From Phoronis australis (Eukaryota > Phoronida > Phoronidae), in assembly GCA_002633005.1 (NCBI GenBank), contig NMRA01000504.1:89571-153570 (forward strand): a stretch of 64,000 bases of DNA. Reading direction: 5' to 3'. This document shows positions 11,076 through 21,900 of the stretch, piece by piece. Under the pieces are notes generated by a model. That model saw nothing but the letters and a program-made list of their open reading frames with translations. It was not told where the DNA came from and made no database searches. Each line of letters opens with the position of its first letter. Positions within the stretch are counted from its first letter, which is position 1. Both the position numbers and the translations under genes were made by a program.

Positions 11076-13829
11076 CAACATATTTAAAATTGTATTTCCT
11101 CGGTGTTTAGTTGCCATGCAAGCGAAAAATCAGAGCACAGTAAATCACTTATGTTACTAATAACGAAAAATGGTTTGTGCCTTTTACTCTCATAAAATTG
11201 GTCTCCTAATATTCCTTATCTTATTAGGAATTGATTTCCATTTGCAGCAAGAACACCAAAAACCTTCTTGGACTCAAAAAATGCTTCAGCCTTAAAGCAA
11301 ATTTGAAAATGTCACATTTTTCAACAAGTCATTATCATTTGATGAGGTATTGTAATTGTTTTTATATCCCAGATCGCTTCTGATTCAACATTGATTGCTA
11401 AACAGTGGCGCAATGCCCCCTTAAAGTGGAACTTGCACGCTAGTTCTATATCTCTACGATTGTATGGTCAAATTATTATTATTAGTTAGAAACATAAAAT
11501 ACAGCGACGATGTGAATATGAATTAGATTGAAAATTGTCGACGTTAATTAGAACCAGTTTTGTATCGAAAATGATCCACCGTAAATCTCTCAACCGTGTC
11601 GAGTAAGCATCGTGTCAAAATAATATCTGGTAACGCATCAATTTTGTGGCATATGTCTAAAAGTGGGACATTTTGATAGTTTGCATGAGACTTCAACAGG
11701 CAGGACATTCCGTCAAAGGTCACTTGAACACTTGGCAAGTATGGGTCTCAGGAGTCTGTTTTGTTTGAATGGTCTCTGTGTATTACATTCACTTTTAATT
11801 ATACTTTTTTAAGCATTATGACTAGCACAATAAATTATTGATCTGATCACAATAAATGACTGACCTTCTGTTATTAACCCATTTCGTAAGTGCATGTGGT
11901 CATTGGCTTGTGCCAGTGGTTGCTCAAGAGTCTGTCATAAACAATAATATAAGACGTTTGATTCTACTGTAAAAGTCTTAGAAGACAGAAATTTGGTGTT
12001 ATGTTCCCACTTCACAATTTCTGAATAATGGTTTAGCCATGGAATTTTTAGCATGTCACAACTTGGAAATTGTGTACCTACAAATTATCTCAGGAATTAT
12101 AGACGTTATTGTAATATTTAGAAAGACTTTATATTTAATGCTAGAGTGAGATTTCTTAATTTTTCAGAAATAGTTAGGTGGAGCATCAGGCTAAATTTCT
12201 GACTAAGTCCTAAATCACTTTTAATGAAACAGACTCCTGGATCTTTCATGTCTCATCTTTTGTTTCTAAGAATGTTATCTAAGCAATGTCTTATATATCT
12301 TTTTGTCGATAAATATTCACGACTGATTATGTAACCAAATGCTTTTAATATTTTTATATTGTGATCAGAAAGATTATGATTTAATTCAAAACGTTCATGG
12401 ACTTTATTTTAATTTCACTTGTCACTTGTGTAATGAAACTGGTTTTCCCAAGACTTCTAATCGTGTTTAGCCACTTTAAATCCTTGTCAAAATTTAAATC
12501 TAATCTCCAAGATGGTCACTTGAATTTCACTGTCTGCACAATGAACATTTTATAGAAATATCTTTTAATCTAAAATCATGCAATCTTGTAAGGTAGAAAC
12601 AATGGCAGCTTTGTTCACATACCTTTCTCCTGTGGCCGTCCATGTTCTTTGTTTGATCCAAAACCTTTGACAACGAGGTTTAAAAATACATAAAGTCGTA
12701 TAACGAGTTTTCACTTGGTATTATCCCACGACAGGTGAACAATTGCTTTGATGTCCACAGTTTTAGAATATTAATGAAAGTGGTTGAGTTTATTTTGTGA
12801 GAATTCTCCTGGGTTCAAAGGCTTATGTGAACTGTGGTTGTTTTCTAATATAACCGTGTCTGTGGTTCTGTGTTCTTAATTCTGTAAAATTCTCCATTAT
12901 TTCACACTTAAAAAGACTTATTCATCCCTTGTTTGAACTAGGTTGTGAACTGTTCAAAATGACTAAATTTTTAGAGTGTTTTAAAAGACAGCAGAGGCGT
13001 TGCCTATTTCATGATGTCACAGACACGCTTCAATTGATTTTTAAGGGTTGTTGTAAGTTTCACATTCAGATGAATGAGAAAGTTATTACAGCCACATGAA
13101 AAACACATATGGAGTACGTCAAATTGTTAAAGGATGTTAATGGTAAAATTGAATACTAATATTGTATGTTCTCTTTGCATATTTCACACTGTTGAAACAT
13201 AACTTGTGTACAAACATTTAATGGCACAATAGATTTGAAAGGCTTTGGTCAGGTCATGTCAGGACAGAGTATATTTGAGGTGACTCATAGTGGGAAATAT
13301 TTTGAATCAACTCTTGAAATATGGTATAATCATTAATTTGGGACAAAAACAATTGCCAAAACTGTTGTATTTCTATTTTTCACGTGTTTACTATGATAAT
13401 TCAAACGCTTAAAATTTTACCAAATGTTTGGTGGCAGATGTACTGCATAAATCATGCTAAAAGTGAAGTAAAATTATTATTTTAAATTGAGAAATAGAAT
13501 TTCACGTGTTCATCTTAGTTGGTCCTAATCTAAAGAATCTGCTACGGTTGTTGCTTGGCAGTTAGCATGGTAAAAAGAAAATTTATACATTGGCTTCCAA
13601 CTGGTTATTGAAAAATTCATCAAAACTTTCTGCAAAAATTTCTAATTAGTTATACTTAATTTCCTTTTTAATTTGCAACCAGACACTTTTTAAGCTTTTT
13701 AGGCGCTCATATACATATATAATTATGCAAAACAACTGGATGGAAATTTTGCAGGCATGTTCCTGTCATAGATGCGATGACACAAGTAAGTAAATTTCCA
13801 AGGGTTCCGGTTACTAGTGTGCCTGCTTA

Positions 13830-15250
13830 TTGGCCAAAGCACTCAGATCATCATTATAAAAATTGGCATACGGGTATGTGTTCTTACTGGGAAGAGCAAA
13901 GCTGATGGTTATTTTTGGATGGCTCCGACAACAGTTGTGTCCCCTAGTGTCACTTCTGCCTTGTCCATCTACAACTATGAGTTCTGAACCGTGTTCAAGA
14001 TATTTGTTAACTTTGACTAGTTTATTTCTTTGATGACTTTCAGATGGCACGGATCCGATTACTGCTGTAAGTTCTAGTGGCGTTTTTCTTTCCGTTTTCC
14101 TCTCCTCCTTGAAGGATTTTCATGAAATTGATCAAATAGATTTCTATAATGAGCTGGTGATGACACCTTCCCGTTTTCAGATGGATCTGATGTAACGTAT
14201 GCCACCCAGTGGCCATTTTTATTGTTTGTGAATCTTTTTTGGCATGAATGTCTCTATCGGTCAAACCACTCGAAAGATCGTTATGCAAATTGGTGCATGT
14301 GTTCCTAATGGGAAGAGCACAGCTAGCAATGATTTTTGGAGTGCTTCGACTATTAAGACATCCTTAGTGGCTGTTTTTTTTTTTNTTGATTTCTTCGCTA
14401 GTCACATGAATGTTATCGTGTTATCGCCGCCGTGATCGTCTTGATTGTCGTCGTCTCCCTCATCGTCGTCTTTTCGATTAGTTCCGCCAAGTGTCGCTCC
14501 TCCGAGCGCTCTCGTTATTGTTTTTTAATCTTTTTTGGCATGATTGTCTCTATCGGTGAAACCACTCGAAAGATCTTTATGCAAATTGGTGCATGACTGT
14601 TCCTAATGGGAAGAGCACAGCTAGCAATGATTTTTGGAGTGCTTCGACTATTAAGACATCCTTAGTGGCTGTTTTTTTTTTTAGAGATCTGCAGGTGTTT
14701 CTCCTGAAACCCCTGCAGGATCTGTGTTACATTTGGCTAGTGTATTTCTTTGAATGTGACAGCACATGACGACTTTCAGATGTATTTAACAACTGTTTTG
14801 CCCCCCTGGTGGCAATGTTAGTTTTTATATTTTCTTCAAATTTTCCTCAAAGTTCTTTGATGGATATTTTTGCCTGTGGTTCAATGTATATATATGCAAT
14901 CATGTTCCTTGATGGATACTCATGAAATTTGTCTGTGTTTTTATTGAGAGTTCAACTGATGTGGATTTGTGGTCAAATCTGACTAACTGCAGACTGCAGA
15001 GTCCCCTGGTGTCAGTTTTGTTTTTCTTTGCATTTATCTTGATTCTTAGTTGATAGTTGGTGAAATTTTGGCAAATACTGTCCTATCACATTTAAACAAC
15101 AGCACAAGCCCTGTGAGACAAACTTTACCTATGTTTTGCCTTTTGGTATCCTTTTATTGTTTTTGTGTCCGTTTGTCGCCCCCAGCTTTCCTACCCTCCA
15201 AACTGTGTGAAGAATCATGTTAACAGGTAGCAGGTGTATTCTTATTGAGG
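13830..15250. repeat. Cluster of diverged ~300 bp direct repeats
   Basis: The clearest pair is 14,229-14,384 and 14,527-14,682, almost identical over about 155 bp (sharing GGGAAGAGCACAGCTAGCAA and ACTATTAAGACATCCTTAGT) at a 298 bp spacing. A more distant relative lies at about 13,878-13,930 (GGGAAGAGCAAAGCTGATGG). GACTTTCAGATG-like joints at about 14,035 and 14,772 suggest further degenerate copies on either side. A single N at 14,385 falls in the poly-T that ends one copy. No coding content is evident. Confidence 0.65.
14687..14724. repeat. Imperfect palindrome (hairpin) with CTGCAG arms
   Basis: GATCTGCAGGTGTTTC is followed, after TCCT, by GAAACCCCTGCAGGATC. The arms pair over about 15 bp with one bulge and one mismatch. 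It lies just after the second near-identical 155 bp repeat copy and is absent from the first, so it may be a small insertion. Confidence 0.6.
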
Positions 15251-15543
15251 GGAGCATTGCTGTCATGCTTTTCACTCCTTAGAAGCTATTTTAAGTTAAC
15301 TAGCACTGCCCCCTTCAGTGAGAATGTTTGGAACAGTAATCATCTCTTGCATTATGCATAAGCGATGCACACTGTGGCTGCATATCAACACTCCATGTTT
15401 CTTTTGATAAAACTTCTGTTTATTTATAACGCTGATTTTTTTAGTTTAAGACTTCACAGATACAACTTTTAAAAACTTTATTTACTGTTTTCTACCTGCG
15501 CAAAAACGGAATTCTCTCGGTGGGCATTATTTTTCCTTTACAG

Positions 15544-15604
15544 AAACATGGCAATGCAAACATGGTATGCCATCAATTTGGTTTTCTTTCCTTGTGAGAA
15601 CAAG
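15544..15604 (+). CDS. ALS2: Candidate upstream exon of alsin (uncertain)
   Basis: A strong acceptor (TTTTTCCTTTACAG) and a GT donor after AACAAG bound 61 bp. The frame whose exit phase fits the next alsin exon is open; it includes an ATG giving MPSIWFSFLVRT, which joins to [12 protein letters not shown]. The family's N-terminus normally has an IWQ-G strand and a KHGVLLTED-like segment. The resemblance here is weak, so the fit rests on splice signals and phase only. Confidence 0.28.
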
Positions 15605-15701
15605 GTACAAATGGCAGAAAGTTATAGTTGCCGCTCCAAATATGGACTTATGGGAGGGTTTGCTTACGACAAATTCTGATAAGATTTTGTTCTTATTGTA
15701 G

Positions 15702-15940
15702 GACTGAAGACCGCCTGGGTCTGGTCTATACACTGACCTCTCCCAACATCCCAATAAAGGACTATGAATGTTTTCTTGACAAGACTGTGGTGACGGTGGC
15801 CACTGGAGGGCAGCACTGTCTGTTCCTGATGGACGACCACATAGTGTATGCATGTGGCTCCAATCAGTACGGACAGTTGGGCCTGGGAGTGGTGTCAAGT
15901 GAAGCTGTTACGGAACCACAAGTTGTGGAATGCTTGCTAG
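15702..15940 (+). CDS. ALS2: Alsin exon: first recognised RCC1 blades
   Basis: It opens with the third base of a codon (AG|G, Arg) and ends in phase 1. It encodes [14 protein letters not shown] and [14 protein letters not shown], a typical RCC1 repeat joint (G-x-H-x-x-x-L then a W/C-G-x-N-x-x-G-Q-L-G loop). The usual Trp is Cys here. The upstream exon needed to complete the first blade is not securely found. Confidence 0.9.
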
Positions 15941-18900
15941 GTTTGGCTTTTGTATATTCATTAATTTATTGAATGACACATTATCACTGAGATAGTAGAA
16001 AGGTTATTTTAACTTGTAAAAACTTGCATTTTTTGTATAATACACCGTCTTGTGAATAAAGTGTTATCAAAAATACTGTGTAAGTGCTTCAAAATGCATT
16101 GGAAAGCACAGTATGTAATTTCGTGTCCTGATTTTTTGTATTAAAGTGGCAATAAAACCCCTTCCATGACAAAAATGCATTTTAATTTAGACCTCTTGCA
16201 CATAGAATTGGTCTAAGTTTTCCTTATTCGAAGTTAGTGATTTCTGGTCTTGGGAAAGAACTAACAGACCATTTTAGCTTGAGGTTTCTGCTCTAAAAGT
16301 TGACTTGTCTCGCCAAGTCGTTTCTATTCACCGATCATCATCTCAAGTGCTGACAAACTGTCAACTGCCATGCCAAAAATGACTTCTCAGTCATCCGTGT
16401 AAAGAACAACTGGATACCAATTTTATAGCGGTACTAGTGAACTAAATCAAAAGTTAGTTTCTTTGATGGAATGTAGGTTTATTGGCGCTCTGAGTAATGC
16501 TGTAGTCAGGTGTGTAATTTTGTGAGAAGGCAAATAAAATTTCTGATCAGAAAGATGACACACCTGGAATGAGCATTCTCAGAGATGCCTATCTGTCGTA
16601 ATAATTACCGTAACGGGATATTGCAAAATATGAATATTCTGACCCATCCCAAGCTAAAACCATGCGCAAAAAGAGCCAATAAGTTCAAATCAGGTCACTA
16701 GGATGTAGACACTCTCATGGCAAGAACGGCAAATCTGCCAGCTCATTTGGGTTGGACAATAGCCAGCTAGACAACACGTCTGATTTGTTCCATACGATGG
16801 ATCTGATGTCCAATCTGCCTTCTAATTTCACTGCATGGCATGTGGACGTTTTATAAGTTATTTTTGCACTTACAACCTCCTGTTTATGCTGTCATTGTTG
16901 GTCTTTGATCTTTGACATTTCTCATTAGATAAAGTGTATTGCTACTGACAAATATTTTGAGACATTTGATGTATATGTCATTGAATACATGAGATGGCTT
17001 GAATGTGGGTACTGATGAATTTTAGTATTGTTCAGCGTTGGAACTGTAAATCATCCAGTATGTGGTGTAAAGTATGTGATATTACACTGTGCAGTTTGAA
17101 TTGTTAGAATTAACATTTTCCTTATTCTTGATAGGTGCTGATATTGTTGACATCTCGTGTGGTCTGAACCACAGTGCAGCAGTGACATCTAGTGGCCTTG
17201 TCTACACCTGGGGGAGTTCTGACCATGGCCAGTGTGGCACCGGTGACCTAGGAATCATTGTCCCCTCTCCCACTTTAATTGCTATGCACTCCAAGTCACA
17301 GGCGTGCATTCACGGAGTCGAGGAACCGAATGGACGCGTGAAAGTCAAACAAGTTAGTTGCGGGGATACCCACACGGTAGCACTGACCTCCACTGGTGAG
17401 GTCTGGACCTGGGGCTCAGGAATACAGTTAGGTATTGTTAGTCTCGAAACTAGCCTCAAACCTACGAGGTTGGATTTCATGTTGGGGAGAAATGTTCTCA
17501 TGGTGAGTGCAGGGGGGCAACATACTCTAGCTTTGATTGAGAAGTCTGTGTTGACGGGTGCTGAATACGATCTGGATGGCTATACTGGTGCCAACACAAG
17601 TCACACATCATCTCTTTGTTCAGAGTGTAAGAAAGACGTCTATCAGTATTCAATGACGTCTAGCCTGCTCATCACAGATCATGACCAGAAGTGTCCACTT
17701 GGACTGGACTTGCAGGAAGTCAGTGTCCAGGAAGATGTCCGCCAGGCTGCACAGGAAGTGGGTTCAGGCATAGTAGATGATGGTCATATGCTGAGTGACA
17801 ATTTGTTTACGGATGAATCAAGTTTCCTTGAGTCACCAGGTGCCGTTTGCCTTCAGGATGTCGATATCAAAATCGATGATGTCGGCAAAAGTGCCGGAAC
17901 AATCTCTGGTGCGGTTGGTCAGCTCACTAGTGAACCGGTACTCCAAGAACCAACTGGCAACAATTCAAAAGAAGACGGTAATGCATATGTTACTACACAG
18001 TCTTCGCCATGCGATATAGGTTGTGATCTTAAAGAAGAACATAGCATTCCTCCAGAGAAAACTGAACTTGCCTCTGGTACTTACCAGTTAGGTGCTGGCA
18101 CCACTGAGATGAGGAGTGATGAACTGACACAGTATGATGAGAAAGATACTGTTGAACTCACTGAGAAGGGTGCCACTCAGTGTAATATGCCAGAGGCAGC
18201 TAATGGTGATTTTGTAGACGGATCAAGTGAACTATCTGAGGAACCCATTTCTGAGATTGTGCAGCTTGAAAGTTTAAATGTGGATTCTGGACCTCAGAAG
18301 CGCCATCTGTTTGCCAGTAAAAAAGAGGCTAAAGAATATCTGAGTAAGAGGTTCAGTGATCACGAAGTGTTGGAGCAAGCGAGCGAGAATGAGCAACAGA
18401 TTGAAAACGGATCGACACATCCTATTATGGAAGACTTGAGCGCTGTTGTCAGTTCTATGGCGGGTATTACTGGGCAAGTGAAGAGCATATCGTCCAAAAT
18501 GTTTAAATCGTCCATAGGAGGAATGTTCAGTCTCGCCTCGAAGAATGATGTAGAATTGGAACCAGCAGCAAGTGGAAGTAACCATTCTAATGTCTCTTCT
18601 GCGGAAAATTTTTCAAAAATTTCCAAAGGTGATGAAGTCACAACTAGTTTCCTGTATACTGACCAACGTCCGAATGTTCAGAGCTCTCCCAGACTATCAA
18701 GGAGTTCCAGGGTGTCTTCCATTTTTGAAAGCAAGAGATTTGATCCCAGTCTGAATGCTTATGATGTGACAGGTACTTGCTAGCTAAATCTTACCAAGCT
18801 TTGAAAAGCTTATACTAGGCATGTTGCTCTTTTGTTATTAAATGTTCCTCAGCTTCGGTCCTTCTGTATTCGTAGTATTACTAAGCTTGAGTAATATTGG

Positions 18901-21900
18901 ACAAACTTGATTAATTTTGTCCATTTGGTAATACTGAATTGTGTACTTCATGATTTATACGTGAATGATGGTTGCCAGCAAGGTGTTTTTAGAGGACGAA
19001 ACTGCTGCTCTGTAAGACCTACTTTAGTCACTCTACACTCCACAATTGACTTTGTTGTAGTTGTGATTCTAACCATCAGTCTCTTCCAACTGAAAGATAA
19101 ATTACTTAAAAATTGACGGAGCCTTGCCAAGTTTAATAGTTTGTCACTTTGTTTGATATTTTTCTCCAGGGTTCAATTTTCATATTCCATTACTACTCAC
19201 TGTTCAATTATCTTTAAAAAATGACTCATTTTATGTAAATTAGACTTTTAAAAACTCTTTTTGGGCCAGTGTCATTTTCATCATTGATTTGTGACCTTAG
19301 AAAAGCTTGCGTCTTGGTAACCACTGCTGTGCATGCAAGCTTGAGTAAGATTGCTGGTCACAGAATTCAAGCTACACTGACAACAAGCAAAACTCGTTTT
19401 CTTGCTGAATGGTGGTCAAAGCAAACATATCACATGGCATGTTCAAATGTCACAAAGTAGCTTGTGTGATATACTGAAGTACTTTATGTTTACCATGTTG
19501 CTAGGTTATGTTAGCTTAACAGGCCCATAATGCTTGTCTGGCCAATGTTGAATGAGGTAGCGCACATTTAAATCTTGCCAGAAAGGTTTATTCAAGCTCA
19601 GTGAATGTGGTGTCATTCTGTTGGAACCTGAAGCTTTGAAAAATGTGGTACATGCTTTTTCTAAACTCGTGACTGCTAAAACTACAATTCAGGATTTTAG
19701 AAATCTAGATTTTTAGATTTAAAAACTTTCATTAGCAAGCTTCTCTAAAGCTTTGGTGGGAAGCGCCAACTGGTTTGAATTGACAGTATAATAAGTAAAT
19801 GCTGCTATTGGCAAGTTTCTGTGTCCCTTTTAGCTGGTACAATTCATTGCTCAGTTGATGCTTTAGTATGGTAAAAGTTCTTCAGTTTCACACACAATGT
19901 GGCGGACAATTGAAGTTTTCATTTTGTCAAATTTCTCAACAAAAATAGCATTTCAGGAGAATTTGCTTTTCTTGAAGCATGGTTCGTATGGTGTTGCTAT
20001 TACCAAACAACATTTGGTGAAATTTTGAACATTTGAAACTTAACAATGTGGTAAGCCTCTGAAAGATAGACATATGGCAATTTTAGCAATTATTTTTGTC
20101 CCATTTTAGAAGAATTTTTACTGCAATAGNGTAATTGCCGACCAAGGACACGCTTAATCCGAATTGGTCGTCTACGCTAGGCGACCAATTAGCCGACCCA
20201 AGTGCCGACCACAGAGGCGACTAAGCAGACGGCTCCTAGCCGACCGTTGTTGGTCGGCTGCTGGTCGGCTAGACGTCCGGTCGACGGCCGGTCGTCGACC
20301 AATTTCCGACCGGTCGGCCAAAAATTCGTGATGTGTGCTGTAAGTAAATGCTGCTATTGGCAAGTTTCTGTGTCCCTTTTAGCTGGTACAATTCATTGCT
20401 CAGTTGATGCTTTAGTATGGTAAAAGTTCTTCAGTTTCACACACAATGTGGCAGACAATTGAAGTTTTCATTTTGTCAAATTTCTCAACAAAAATAGCAT
20501 TTCAGGAGAATTTGCTTTTCTTGAAGCATGGTTCGTATGGTGTAGCTATTACCAAACAATATTTGGTGAAATTTTGAACATTTGAAACTTTACAATGTGG
20601 TAAGCCTCTGAAAGATAGACATATGGCAATTTTAGCAATTATTTTTGTCCCATTTTAGAAGAATTTTTACTGCAATAGTTTTTTGTCTTCAATCCCATGT
20701 TAGAAGAATTTTTAACGTAATAGTTTTTTGTCTTCAATCCCATGTTAGAAGAATTTTTACCGCAATAGTTTTTTGGTCTTCAATCCCATGTTCTTTTCAA
20801 TGATTGAACGATGCAATTTAAAATTCATCAGTTTTTCATATTAATTACAGAGGATGTTCAAGGTCCCACGTCTAATGAGATTGCCTCAACTAAGAGGCGA
20901 ACTCATCCCAGGAAGTCAAAGTCACATGGTCAACTACAGGTGTCTCCGGAGTTATTGACATGTAAGTTCAAACAACGAGCAAAAGACTGTTTGTTGCCGA
21001 ATTTACATTTAACAGTTAGCAGCTCCTTTGTTATTGACATACTGCAGCTTAGATTCTTCATTTTATTTGCTCAAATTGTCATTTGCTTGAGATTTTTTAA
21101 GTGATCATTTTGGTCATATTAGATAGGCATTACTTTGATTTTGTAGCCTCTTATGAAACGAAGTGTAGCATACAGACGGAAGTGTGGAGCTGGGGATGTG
21201 GGGTCAGAGGTCAACTGGGTCATGGTGATAGGCTAGACAGGTGAGGTGTATACTTGGCTGTGCAAAGTAAACTGTGATTTCTTCTAAACATGTTTTGAGT
21301 TGATACTTGTTTTAGTGTCCCGGGTGGTTCATTCTAAATCGTGTTGACTCATTGCTTTCAAGTCCTGTGGCAGGGTTTGTATCCCTGTCTGTGGGAAGCT
21401 TCTGAATAGTTTAACACTTAAAATCTGATATTGTGGTTTGATTTGTACACACTGGTGTATTTTTAACCGATTTTCAATTGATCTGACTGTAAACAATTGT
21501 GAGTTATTCAATATCTGAAAAATTAATTGTCATAGTTGCATTTTGTTGTATTTTTGCGTCACTCTGCACTGAAATATTTTGTTCTATCTGAAAGTTAAAT
21601 GCCTAGCTAATTAGGTCAAGCTGAAATCACAAACTTCAAACTTTCATAAATCAAGTTGTCAAGAGCAAATTTTCCCATTGAACTCCATTCAGTCCATGGT
21701 TTCACTGTGTTTGATTAGCAACAAGATGCCACACCACAAAACACGTGGCACGACAATAATTTTCAAAGACAATACTACATATGGACTTTTGAAAATTAAA
21801 TCTTTAATATCTGAAAGAAGTTTCCTGAAATTCTTATGTCAGTTCAGTTTTTTATCATAACTGTAAAACTGACACAGAGGTTGACTTTTATACTGAAACC

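Larger units (their letters stand above)
11065..15543. other. Region between alpha-arrestin and alsin; no secure gene
   Basis: It should contain the missing 5' exon of the minus-strand alpha-arrestin, and may contain the missing N-terminal exon of alsin, but neither could be recognised. From 11,065 to about 13,800 the sequence is AT-rich and featureless to the eye. From about 13,800 to 15,300 there is a cluster of diverged repeats, annotated separately. The short open frame at 11,544-11,738 (minus) starts at TTG and has no recognisable family. Confidence 0.45.
18773..20850 (+). other. Alsin intron carrying a near-identical 338 bp duplication
   Basis: The first kilobase is featureless. From 19,792 a 338 bp segment is repeated at 20,341 with a GC-rich island and an N between the copies. 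The intron ends in a 46 bp-period tandem repeat (about 20,655-20,793) and a TTTTTCATATTAATTACAG acceptor. Confidence 0.7.

Noticed and set aside
11544-11738. 64-codon minus-strand frame considered as the missing 5' exon of the alpha-arrestin
   Set aside because: It starts at TTG, ends in a stop rather than a donor, and shows no arrestin similarity.
15527-15898. 123-codon minus-strand frame opposite the first alsin exon
   Set aside because: It is the shadow of the conserved RCC1-coding strand and has no family resemblance.
18274-18641. Minus-strand frames of 93-103 codons inside the large alsin exon
   Set aside because: They are antisense to the alsin linker, whose own frame has conserved motifs and consistent splice phases.
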